Shown here: piece after piece, positions 18,921-27,470 of the stretch
Layout of the letters: each line of letters opens with the position of its first letter
Numbering within the stretch: the first letter of the stretch is position 1
Assembly (NCBI GenBank): GCA_905182565.1
Contig: CAJJCB010000012.1
Location: 1-64,000, forward strand
Reading direction: 5' to 3'
Source of the DNA: Acidimicrobiaceae bacterium
GTDB taxonomy: Bacteria > Actinomycetota > Acidimicrobiia > Acidimicrobiales > Poriferisodalaceae
DNA: 64,000 bases
Position numbers and translations under genes: made by a program
The notes under the pieces: generated by a model
Seen by the model: the letters and a program-made list of their open reading frames with translations, nothing else
Databases searched by the model: none
What the model was told of the DNA's origin: nothing

Positions 18921-19840
18921 AACCAAAAATTATTCTCGATTGTGACCCAGGCCACGATGATGCCGTTGCCATGATGTTAGCTGGACGCACTACAGAAATA
19001 ATTGGTGTAACAACCGTTTCTGGAAATGCTCCATTAGCGCTAACAACTGAGAACGCGTTACTGATGACCGAACTTTTACAGCTCGATGTCCCAGTACACG
19101 CTGGCGCTAGTCGCCCTCTGATAGTTAAACCTTCGCATGCTGAAGAAGCTCATGGAAAGACAGGTCTTGATGGTCCAAAGCGGCCAGCTATCACACGCGA
19201 AGTTTCGAGCAACAACGCAGTTGAGTTCATCATCTCCACCATCCGGGAACAAGATGATATTTGGCTCGTTCCTATCGGACCACTAACCAATATCGCTCTC
19301 GCTGTAGCTCAAGCACCAGACATTGTGGACAAGGTCGCTGGAGTCTCAATAATGGGAGGTAGCACCGACCTGGGGAATGTCACGTCGAAAGGAGAGTTCA
19401 ATATATGGGCAGACCCGGACGCCGCAGCTATTGTTTTTGATGCAGGATTTAAAGACCTTAGGATGGCAGGACTCAACCTAACTCATCAACTCGGCATCGA
19501 CGACGAGGTCATATCGCAGCTAGACGCAATCGGCAATAAGACGGCAAATTTTATAGCTGACTTATTCAGGTTTTATTTAAACGCCTACAAGCAAAGGACT
19601 AAAGGCGATGTTGCTCCGCTTCATGACCCTTGCGCTGTCTTAGCCATTACACATCCGGATCTCATACAGTTCCAAAAAAAGAATGTACGAGTTGAGACCC
19701 AAGGAATTCACACTAGAGGCATGACGGTGATTGATGATCGCGAATACAGCCATGAATCATTTAACTGTGACGTAGGATATTCCATCGATAGAGACGTATC
19801 TCTAAGCGTAATTATTGATGCTATTTCTACCTATAACTGA
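18917..19840 (+). CDS. inosine-uridine preferring nucleoside hydrolase family
   Basis: A 307-residue nucleoside N-ribohydrolase. The calcium-binding motif IILDCDPGHDDAVAM starts at residue 5, followed by GVTTVSGNAPL. VPIGPLTNIALA, SIMGGSTDLGNVTSKGEFNIWADPDAA and a C-terminal acidic APLHDPCAVLA complete the active site. It cleaves ribonucleosides to base and ribose. Which base is preferred cannot be told. It overlaps the preceding gene by four bases. Confidence 0.92.
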   Translation: MKPKIILDCDPGHDDAVAMMLAGRTTEIIGVTTVSGNAPLALTTENALLMTELLQLDVPVHAGASRPLIVKPSHAEEAHGKTGLDGPKRPAITREVSSNNAVEFIISTIREQDDIWLVPIGPLTNIALAVAQAPDIVDKVAGVSIMGGSTDLGNVTSKGEFNIWADPDAAAIVFDAGFKDLRMAGLNLTHQLGIDDEVISQLDAIGNKTANFIADLFRFYLNAYKQRTKGDVAPLHDPCAVLAITHPDLIQFQKKNVRVETQGIHTRGMTVIDDREYSHESFNCDVGYSIDRDVSLSVIIDAISTYN

Positions 19841-20105
19841 TGAATAGCTAATAATTATTTAACAGTAGCTAGCAGCAGGGTTTACCCGTCTGAATTTATG
19901 AACACAGAACTGAGTGTTTCAAGCAATTAGACACATTCTTTACGTGCTTGGAACATCTTTACTCAAGGAACGCTCCGATAAGCGATCTAATCGTGCACTT
20001 GGCGCTCGCCCACATACGTGTACTGACTATCCGTTGGGTCGAAATAAGTTCAAAGGCTGGGATTTTTTCGCGTAGCTAGAAATCGCAGTAGGTTTTCGGA
20101 CCGCT

Positions 20106-21320
20106 CTAACTCTCGGGGTTATAAAAAAGTACGCCGTCGTCGAGCAGAGCCCTGTACTGTTCGTGACTCCGACCGGCTAGCTCACACGTCACGTATTCAT
20201 TATCTTCACCAAGTCGACGCGTTACCAACGCTGCATCGCCGGGAGTTTCGGAAAACTTGATAGGCATCCCAGGTACCAGTACTTTTCCAAGCACATCGTC
20301 CTCAACCCATCGCACTGCGCCAGCCTCGTGAAGGTACGGATGTTGGGCGGCTTCAGCCAATGTCAATACAGGAGCCGAGGGCACCCGACAATCATCGAGG
20401 AGATTCACAACGTCATCTCGGTGAGGCTGTGATGCTAGCCACGTCGCTATGAACGTGTTCACCTCATCTCGATTGGTGACGCGGTCGGGATTAGATGCGA
20501 ATCGAGGATCATCCGACAGCTCTGGCCGTCCCATAGCTTCAGTCAAACGCTGCCACTGACCGTTGTTGACCGCTGCAATCGTGACGTACCCATCACCGGT
20601 CTCGAACACCCCAACGCCGCCAACCACTGGATGGACGTTTCCCCGCCGGATGGGTTCGCTTTCGCCACCCGATACCGACCACTCTTGCCAGTTGACTTCA
20701 TGCGCCGTGGAATAGGCATCGAGCAACGACACAGACACTTCTTGGCCACGCCCTGTGCGCTCTCGATGGAACAGCGCCGCAGCTACTCCACCAAAAGCAT
20801 GAACACCGGCAAGCACATCACCCGGTGATATCCCGGCAAGAATTGGTGCCCGATCCTCATAACCCAACATGTGCAGCACTCCGGCCCATGACTGAGCAAT
20901 GGGGTCATATCCGGGTTTGAGAGCGAGCGGACCTTGGCGGCCAAATGCCGACATGTTGCACATCACGATGCGGGGATTGACCGCTGACACAACGTCGTAC
21001 CCGAGACCGAGCCGTTCCATAACACCAAGCGCGAAGTTTTGAATGACCACGTCAGCATGAGGAACGAGATCGAGGACGAGCTCTATTGCCCTCGAGTCAC
21101 GTAGATCAAGGCAGAAAGATCGCTTACCTCTGTTCTGCTGCACGTGATAACCCGAACGCGCTCCGTGTAAGCGAGGCAAGGTACGACCGGGGTCTCCCTC
21201 CTTGGCAAATTCTATCTTAATCACCTCGGCACCCAACTCGACTAAAAGCTTGGTCGCCGTGGGGCCGGCCAGCACTTGGGAAAAGTCGAGTACGCGAATT
21301 CCGTTGAATATCCTTTGCAC
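20106..21320 (-). CDS. class III CoA-transferase (CaiB/BaiF)
   Basis: A 404-residue family III CoA-transferase. Diagnostic stretches are FNGIRVLDFSQVLAGPTATK, VELGAEVIKIEFAKEGDPGR, QQNRGKRSFCLDLRDSRA and FGRQGPLALKPGYDPIAQSW with the catalytic Asp in GYDP. The start is GTG 21320. It differs from the CoA-transferase at 8.8 kb by having a full-length C-terminal domain. The gene looks clearly richer in G+C (sampled lines 53-60%) than the genes around it, which hints at acquisition from a higher-GC relative. The acyl substrate is unknown. Confidence 0.92.
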   Translation of the reverse strand: MQRIFNGIRVLDFSQVLAGPTATKLLVELGAEVIKIEFAKEGDPGRTLPRLHGARSGYHVQQNRGKRSFCLDLRDSRAIELVLDLVPHADVVIQNFALGVMERLGLGYDVVSAVNPRIVMCNMSAFGRQGPLALKPGYDPIAQSWAGVLHMLGYEDRAPILAGISPGDVLAGVHAFGGVAAALFHRERTGRGQEVSVSLLDAYSTAHEVNWQEWSVSGGESEPIRRGNVHPVVGGVGVFETGDGYVTIAAVNNGQWQRLTEAMGRPELSDDPRFASNPDRVTNRDEVNTFIATWLASQPHRDDVVNLLDDCRVPSAPVLTLAEAAQHPYLHEAGAVRWVEDDVLGKVLVPGMPIKFSETPGDAALVTRRLGEDNEYVTCELAGRSHEQYRALLDDGVLFYNPES

Positions 21321-21534
21321 AGCTAAATACTATAGCCCACCGTTCAGATGACCGCTGGGAACCTGCGAGGGTGGATTGGCCCTTTAGGAACAAGTTGGCA
21401 CATTGAATTTAACAGCAATTCAACCAAGAATCATCGTCATGATGTCTAGAGCGCTTGGACTTTTTTGGAGTATTTTTACGCGTACAGGAATGGGCTACTT
21501 GTGGTGTCTAATTAGCTAGAGGTACTGTATAAAC

Positions 21535-22590
21535 ATGTCCTCAATTCGCCTAACGCAATACAGCCACGGCGCTGGTTGAGCTTGCAAACTCGGTCCGGAT
21601 GACCTGGCGCACGTGTTGCGTCATCTACCTCTCTCACAACACCCGAGTCTTCTCGTCGGGTCTGAAACTAGTGATGATGCAGCTGTTTGGCGATTAAAAA
21701 ACGGAAGCTGCATCGCATCGACTACTGACTTTTTTGCTCCGATCGTAGACGATGCCAGGATCTGGGGGCGTATCGCTGCAGTAAATGCTGCGAGTGACAT
21801 ATATGCGATGGGCGGAACTCCTATATTTGCCCTGAATCTGGTGTCTTGGCCAAAAGATATTCTTCCGTTAGATCTTTTATCAGAGGTTCTGCTTGGTGGC
21901 AATGATGCCGCAGTCGAGGGTGACTGGATTATTGCTGGAGGCCACACAGTCGATGGACCAGAACCTATGTATGGACTTGCTGTCACAGGAGAAATAGATG
22001 CGGACACTATGCTCACTAACGCAGGAGGATTACCAAAGCAAGCGTTGGTCCTAACGAAGCCCATAGGGACAGGGCTCTTGGCCACAGCAGTCAAAAACTC
22101 CCCCGTGAGCGCAACGCAGCCTGGCGGTGCACTTGCAGCGATGTACGAAATTGGCGTGAACGAAATGTGCAGATTAAACGCTGCTGCAAGCTCAATCGCC
22201 TTAAACGTCAGGGCATCTAGCGCAACCGATGTGACCGGCTTTGGGTTGCTTGGTCACCTTGCAGAGTTAGCTACTGCTAGCGGCTTATCTGCTTCCATTA
22301 ACATGTCCCAGATTCCTCTCCTGCCCAATGTCGAAAGTCTGATAGATCAAGGCTTCGTAGCCAGTGGTAGCGTTCGAAACTTAGACTTCCTAGATGATTC
22401 CGTAACAGGCGGAACTCCCAGCCAACGGCTACTTCTTGCCGATGCGCAAACATCGGGAGGATTACTTTTTGCCTGTGATCAGTCAGCCGCTGAAGAAGCA
22501 TTGCACGCGCTAATTGAAACTGGACACACTGCCGCGATCATCGGAAGGCTCGATGATGGTGCTCCAGGTCATATTACGATCGATAGCTAA
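21535..22590 (+). CDS. selD: selenide, water dikinase SelD, with in-frame UGA (predicted selenocysteine)
   Basis: Makes selenophosphate from selenide and ATP for selenocysteine synthesis. Starting at ATG 21535 the frame reads YSHGAG-U-ACKLGPDDL: the TGA at 21577-21579 is residue 15, matching the catalytic Cys17 position of E. coli SelD, and Lys18 matches the essential Lys20. Downstream motifs are normal: SETSDDAAVWRL, STTDFFAPIVDD, NAASDIYAMGGTP, DVTGFGLLGHLAELA. Total 351 residues, normal for SelD. Calling the gene from the internal GTG 21613 would lose the active site. SelD enzymes with Sec are known in other bacteria. The gene is followed by a J-domain gene after 17 bases. Confidence 0.92.
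21605..21623 (+). promoter_or_regulatory. bacterial SECIS-like hairpin in selD
   Basis: Bases 21605-21611 (TGGCGCA) pair with 21617-21623 (TGCGTCA), including one G-U pair, closing a CGTGT loop. The loop G is 34 bases past the UGA, near the far end of the usual range. A shorter alternative, GGTC-CGGAT-GACC at 21592-21604, places loop G residues 18 bases past the UGA. Which of the two SelB would use is uncertain. Confidence 0.55.
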
Positions 22591-22607
22591 AAGTCTGCGT
22601 TTCTGCA

Positions 22608-23294
22608 ATGCGTAACACGGACGAGAACCTTTACGAGATACTTGGAGTGCCCTCCGACGCAAATCAAGCTTTAATTAAAAAAGCTTACAGAGATAAAGCC
22701 TTCGCGAATCACCCAGATCAGAACCCTGTCGACAATCGACAAATGAGTGAAATAAATTATGCATGGAGCATTCTCCAGGACCAAGAAACGCGTTCTGTCT
22801 ATGATCTCAGTTTGGCGAAAGACAGCCTCCCCTTTCTATCTCCCACCATCAAGCGACAAGAAAATTATTCTCATAGCTCGTGGAAAAAAACTGTTTGGGC
22901 TCAATGCCATGTTCTAGCCAACGAAGCACTTACAAGCGCCATTCACAAACTTGCCACCCGTAACCGAATTACACCAAGCCACTACGCTAGATCCGCTAGC
23001 AAAATTTTGCAGTCGATAGAAGACAGCGCCTCCACCAATTACGAACACGCTACCTTACAAATTATTGAACCTCTAGATATGTCATTAGCCATGGGTTTGT
23101 TAGGTATCCGAGACCACGCAGAAAAACTTATGCTTTATGCAGATAAAAACAATCCGACTGCAGACCACATCCTCGAGGCAGCGCTTCTCGATAGAGCGTG
23201 GGATATCCTATCTCATGGCTTAGAACGCGAGACTGAGATTGAATTAGGTGGAAATCCCAGAATGTTAAAGCATCTCACAGGACGGCGTATCTAA
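22608..23294 (+). CDS. J-domain protein
   Basis: A 228-residue protein with an N-terminal J domain: NLYEILGVPSDANQALIKKA, the HPD motif at 35-37 (ANHPDQNP), and MSEINYAWSILQDQETRSVYD. The rest (about 75-228) lacks the Gly/Phe, zinc-finger and DnaJ C-terminal domains, so it is not DnaJ itself but a specialised Hsp70 co-chaperone. It follows selD closely and its TAA overlaps the next ATG by one base, suggesting an operon. Confidence 0.85.
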   Translation: MRNTDENLYEILGVPSDANQALIKKAYRDKAFANHPDQNPVDNRQMSEINYAWSILQDQETRSVYDLSLAKDSLPFLSPTIKRQENYSHSSWKKTVWAQCHVLANEALTSAIHKLATRNRITPSHYARSASKILQSIEDSASTNYEHATLQIIEPLDMSLAMGLLGIRDHAEKLMLYADKNNPTADHILEAALLDRAWDILSHGLERETEIELGGNPRMLKHLTGRRI

Positions 23295-23869
23295 TGGAAC
23301 TCACCGGCATCTACCCGGGCTCATTCAACCCTCCCACGAGTGCCCACATAGAAATTTCTGAGGCAGCAAGAGAAGCACACCATCTCAAAAAAGTGGTTTG
23401 GAGTGTCAGTCGAATATCTCTTGCGAAAGAAAACGTGACCCTCCCTATATTTGAAGATCGAATTCTTGTGCTTCACGACGTAGCATCAAAGATTGCTTGG
23501 CTAGATATTCAGGTCACAGATAGACAACTGCTAGCAGATATTGCAAAAGGTTACGACTTGTTGATAATGGGAGCCGATAAATGGCACCAAATACATGACC
23601 CAAAATTCTATTCTGATGATTTAGAAAAGCGTGATGATGCAATTAATTCGCTACCACAAGTGGCTGTAGCTCCGAGGTCAACATTAAAAGTCCCTAGCGA
23701 AATAGCGCTGACAGTGCCTGAATCGGTTACAAATGTATCTAGCAGCATGGCCAGGAATGGACAAACCTCCATGATGCTCCCAGAAGCCATGAGCTTCGAC
23801 AAAAAAACTGGCGCTTGGACAGACCAAAGCCGATATAAAGCTTGGGCAGCAAATCGCCTACCAGACTAA
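23294..23869 (+). CDS. nucleotidyltransferase, NadD/CoaD-like superfamily
   Basis: A 191-residue adenylyltransferase-like protein. GIYPGSFNPPTSAHIEI is the nucleotide-binding motif, where TSAH (His18) replaces the canonical HxGH, and VSSSMARNG near the C-terminus matches the ISSTxxR signature. GYDLLIMGADKW lies between. The family transfers a nucleotidyl group, for example NaMN to NaAD. The altered first His position makes NadD identity unsure. The gene overlaps the J-domain gene by one base and runs four bases into the convergent mycothione reductase gene. Confidence 0.75.
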   Translation: MELTGIYPGSFNPPTSAHIEISEAAREAHHLKKVVWSVSRISLAKENVTLPIFEDRILVLHDVASKIAWLDIQVTDRQLLADIAKGYDLLIMGADKWHQIHDPKFYSDDLEKRDDAINSLPQVAVAPRSTLKVPSEIALTVPESVTNVSSSMARNGQTSMMLPEAMSFDKKTGAWTDQSRYKAWAANRLPD

Positions 23870-25269
23870 AAGTCGAGTAAAGCGTTCTCTATAAGTTCTG
23901 TTAACGCAGGGTGGATATAAAATTGACGCGTAGCTAATTCGTCAACAGTTTGACCAAATTCCATTCCTTGAATTAGCTGTTGGATCAGAGTTGCTGCTTG
24001 TGGTCCAATAATATGTGCACCAATTAGGGTTCGACTTTTTGCGTCAGCAATAAGCTTGCAGAAATTTTCTGTGTCCTCCATTGCCCAACCATATGCTGTG
24101 CCACCATAATCTTTTCGAGCTACCAAAATCGGTATATTAGCTTTACGAGCCTGTGTTTCAGTTAGACCAACTGAAGCGATTTGAGGATAGCTAAAGACTG
24201 CGTGCGGCACGTACTTATCATCAACGCTTCGCAACGGCTCGTCCAATCCCTCCGCCACTAACAAGTTATGTCGGAGAGCTTTCACCTCGGCATTAGCTAG
24301 GTGCTTCAGCTGATGTTCATTAGATAAATCTCCAAAAGCCCAAACCCCTTCTACATTTGTTCGAAAGTATTTGTCCACAACAACACGATTCGACTCATGA
24401 ATTACACCCGCAGCTTCCACGTTTAGCGAGTCACCATTTGGAACACGGCCAGCAGCGACCAGCACCAAATCTGCGTTTGCCTGCTCCTGATCACCATGTC
24501 GCTCAAATGCCACATGGAACCCATCGTTATCACTCCAAACTCTGCGAACGGTAGAACCACACTTAAGGTTGAAACGCGTACTTTGGCTCTCGGTAAACCT
24601 ATTCGAAATATCTTCGTCCTCATTCTTTAAGAGTTTTTCGCCTCTGTTGATGAGGGTCACGTCCACACCAAGAGCAGAAAATACGTGTCCTAGTTCCGTA
24701 GCTATATATCCTCCACCAAGAATGATCATCGTAGATGGCAGCTTGTCGATACGCATAACTGTGTCTGAGGTATGGAAATCTATCTCATCAAGACCCGGAT
24801 AGGGCGGGATAAACGGCCTGGCCCCAGCCCCCAAAACAATGTGTTTCCCTGATATCTCAGTCAAATTTCCGTGAGCATCCTCAACCTGAAGAACCTGTTC
24901 GTTCAAGAACTTTCCATGCCCTTTATAAACAGTGATATTTGAGCACTCTTCGCTTTTGCGGTAAGTTTCACCGCCTGCTGCAATCGGATCAATCCGACCA
25001 AAAACACGCTCCCTTATAGCGACCCAGTCAACAGATTCCAGTTTGGCTTTTATTCCATACCGCTCAGCACTACGTATAGTTTCGGCGACGTCTGCTGCGT
25101 AAACCAACATCTTAGACGGGATACATCCGACGTTGAGACACGTGCCTCCGAAAACCCCCTTCTCTACAATTGCTATGTCCCAATTATCAAACTCAGGACC
25201 TGGAATACTATTGCCAGAACCAGTGCCAACGATAATTAAATCGAATTTACGAATGTTTATTTCTGACAT
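23866..25269 (-). CDS. mtr: mycothione reductase (class I flavoprotein disulfide reductase)
   Basis: A 467-residue FAD/NADPH disulfide reductase. GTGSGNSIPGPEFDNW is the FAD-binding start of the mycothione-reductase subgroup, the redox pair is Cys44/Cys49 in GGTCLNVGCIPSK, ILGGGYIATELGHVF is the NADPH fold, and IHPALTELIENAL carries the C-terminal His-Glu pair. It keeps mycothiol reduced in the cytosol. The closest alternative, lipoamide dehydrogenase, usually begins with GGGPGG rather than GTGSGN. The start is ATG 25269. Confidence 0.88.
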   Translation of the reverse strand: MSEINIRKFDLIIVGTGSGNSIPGPEFDNWDIAIVEKGVFGGTCLNVGCIPSKMLVYAADVAETIRSAERYGIKAKLESVDWVAIRERVFGRIDPIAAGGETYRKSEECSNITVYKGHGKFLNEQVLQVEDAHGNLTEISGKHIVLGAGARPFIPPYPGLDEIDFHTSDTVMRIDKLPSTMIILGGGYIATELGHVFSALGVDVTLINRGEKLLKNEDEDISNRFTESQSTRFNLKCGSTVRRVWSDNDGFHVAFERHGDQEQANADLVLVAAGRVPNGDSLNVEAAGVIHESNRVVVDKYFRTNVEGVWAFGDLSNEHQLKHLANAEVKALRHNLLVAEGLDEPLRSVDDKYVPHAVFSYPQIASVGLTETQARKANIPILVARKDYGGTAYGWAMEDTENFCKLIADAKSRTLIGAHIIGPQAATLIQQLIQGMEFGQTVDELATRQFYIHPALTELIENALLDF

Positions 25270-25271
25270 TT

Positions 25272-26510
25272 TTACTCCAACGCTTGATAAACCAATGCCT
25301 TTAATTCTGGACGAAGAGGATACGTGCTCGAGGGCATTAGCTGCGTCAAAAAAATTACAGCGATGTCCTCAACCGGATCAACCCAAAAAGCAGTCGATGC
25401 AGCTCCGCCCCATCCGTATTCGCCCTTTTGGCAGAGAATATTTGCCTTACATGGATCGACGACGACTGAGAACCCGAGCCCAAACCCAACTCCATCATAG
25501 GCCGTTTCAGAAAATAGCGCTCGTCCATGCTCCGTGAGATCTGCACCACCCGGTAAGTGGTTAGAAGTCATATATTCCAAGGTTTTGCGCCCAATAATTC
25601 GTTGTCCATCAAGGGTTCCGCCCCTACGCAACGCATCGATGAATCGGTAATAGTCAGCCATAGTAGAAACTAGCCCACCACCGCCTGATAGAACCCGGGG
25701 CGGCTTGAGGTAACGAGATTTTCCTGCATCATCTAAAAGGTGTAGCCGGGCGTTACTTGGATTCGGTACATAATTGGACGCGAATCTATGTACGTCTTCT
25801 GAGAGGACTTGGAACCTAGTTTCAGACATACCCAACGGGATAAATACATTGTTTTGAAAGTAAGTATCTAAAGAGTCGCCGGAGATAACTTCAATTATTC
25901 GCCCCAGCACGTCGGTTGAGTAGGAATAATTCCATTCAGTTCCTGGGTCAAACAAGAGCGGCAGAGAAGCTAAAATTTTGCATGATTCCTCAAGATCTCC
26001 AGGCGTTCCCCAATTAAAGCCATTTTTTCTGTATATCTCATCTACGGGGTGGGCCATATGGAAGTCATAGGTCAATCCGCTCATATGGGTGAGCAAATCA
26101 TGGACATTAATTTCTCTCTTAGGTTCTCTAGTTTCTGGTTTCTGAGCATCACCTCCGCAGAACACGCGGGCGTTAGAGAACTCAGGTAGCCACTTTGAGA
26201 TCGGGTCCTTTAACTGGAAAAGTCCTCGCTCGTAAAGTTGCATAGCAGCAACTGAGGTCACCGGTTTAGTCATGGAATAGAAGCGATAAATGGTATCGCT
26301 TTCGACACCCGTACCTCGCTCTACGTCTCGATGGCCATACATCTCCCGATAAGCAACTTTCCCGCCACGAGAAACTAAAATATTAATTCCTGGAAGCTTC
26401 GCGTCATCTACATACTGTCGGAAATGTTGTCCAATCAGTTCGAGCCGATCGGCATCGAAACCCACCTCAGAAGGGTCAACTTGAACTTCAATGCTTTTAC
26501 TCTTTGCCAT
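25272..26510 (-). CDS. serine hydrolase, beta-lactamase fold
   Basis: A 412-residue class C-type serine hydrolase. SxxK is RFYSMTKPVTSVAAM, the tyrosine motif is WNYSYSTDVLGRII, and YGWGGAASTAFWVDP is the third-strand region. No signal peptide is visible, so cytosolic esterase activity is likely. The stop is two bases from the start of the mycothione reductase gene on the same strand, so the pair may be co-transcribed. It is distinct from the beta-lactamase-fold gene at 7.6-8.7 kb. Confidence 0.87.
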   Translation of the reverse strand: MAKSKSIEVQVDPSEVGFDADRLELIGQHFRQYVDDAKLPGINILVSRGGKVAYREMYGHRDVERGTGVESDTIYRFYSMTKPVTSVAAMQLYERGLFQLKDPISKWLPEFSNARVFCGGDAQKPETREPKREINVHDLLTHMSGLTYDFHMAHPVDEIYRKNGFNWGTPGDLEESCKILASLPLLFDPGTEWNYSYSTDVLGRIIEVISGDSLDTYFQNNVFIPLGMSETRFQVLSEDVHRFASNYVPNPSNARLHLLDDAGKSRYLKPPRVLSGGGGLVSTMADYYRFIDALRRGGTLDGQRIIGRKTLEYMTSNHLPGGADLTEHGRALFSETAYDGVGFGLGFSVVVDPCKANILCQKGEYGWGGAASTAFWVDPVEDIAVIFLTQLMPSSTYPLRPELKALVYQALE

Positions 26511-26772
26511 GTTCGGCTCATTTGTTCTCGTCTAAGGGCTATGTCGTTAAAGAGTATGCCCGTGTGTCGGTCATCTAAGCACAAAACCGGGTTTCAAAAA
26601 ACAAGAGAGATGATTGTCTATGATCAGCATCTCGCTAAAAATGCGACAATCAAACTTAGTGGTCTGCCAAAACTAAGAAAATAAACAGAGAAATTACAAC
26701 TCACTTAAGTGATTTACGATTCCTTGTCCTGCGCATAACAAGCCTTGATCAAATGGCCCTAGAGTGCTACTA

Positions 26773-27468
26773 ATGGCCAGCAAATCTTATGATCACAATA
26801 TTTTAGTTCGCTTCTTGCTTGTCAGACACGGTGAATCACAGGTAATGGTTGACGGTGTCGTTGGAGGCTTAGAGACCTGCAGTGGACTATCTGAGAAGGG
26901 ACGTCTTCAGGCAGGACTGCTCAGAGATCGGTTCGCAACCATGACCGAGCCCTCAATCGATGTTGTTTACAGCTCGCCGTTGCCCCGGGCCAAAGAAACA
27001 ACGGATATAGCGTTGTCAGGTTTACACCCACGACTCGCAATTGAAGTACACCCCGAACTTGAAGAGTTTCGTCTGGGCCAAGCCGATGGGTTGACTTGGG
27101 AGAAGGTACAAGAACAATACCCCGACATAAATCCCACCAACTCTGACCCCTACGAAACGTTGATACCCGGAGGAGATAGCCGTGCGGGTTTTCGACATCG
27201 AGTGTCGATGACTTTAAGTGAGATAGCGAAAAAACATCCGGGAAAAACAGTTTTTGTAGGTTGTCACGGCGGGGTTATCTCAGCTGCTATGGCTTCTGCG
27301 TTTGGGCTAGCCAATAACCAAACGACACTAGAAATAGCACCAACAGTTACTTCAATTACAGAACTCGAGTTGATAGAAGGTGATGGGAAACCTAGGCGTT
27401 GGGTTTGTCATCGTTACAACGATTCAGCCCATCTACGCGGATCAGAAGTTGATCCACTTAATCGTTAA
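26773..27468 (+). CDS. histidine phosphatase family protein (phosphoglycerate mutase-like)
   Basis: A 231-residue member of the histidine phosphatase superfamily. FLLVRHGESQV contains the phosphorylated His, VYSSPLPRAKETTDIAL the second Arg site, ELEEFRLGQADGLTWEKV the Glu region, and VGCHGGVISAAM the second catalytic His. The start is set at ATG 26773; the longer frame uses GTG 26764. It is followed by an MFS transporter gene after two bases. The physiological phosphoester is unknown. Confidence 0.87.
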   Translation: MASKSYDHNILVRFLLVRHGESQVMVDGVVGGLETCSGLSEKGRLQAGLLRDRFATMTEPSIDVVYSSPLPRAKETTDIALSGLHPRLAIEVHPELEEFRLGQADGLTWEKVQEQYPDINPTNSDPYETLIPGGDSRAGFRHRVSMTLSEIAKKHPGKTVFVGCHGGVISAAMASAFGLANNQTTLEIAPTVTSITELELIEGDGKPRRWVCHRYNDSAHLRGSEVDPLNR

Positions 27469-27470
27469 CC

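Noticed and set aside
23866-25269. Lipoamide dehydrogenase of the glycine cleavage system
   Set aside because: The N-terminal GTGSGNSIP motif fits mycothione reductase better than lipoamide dehydrogenase.
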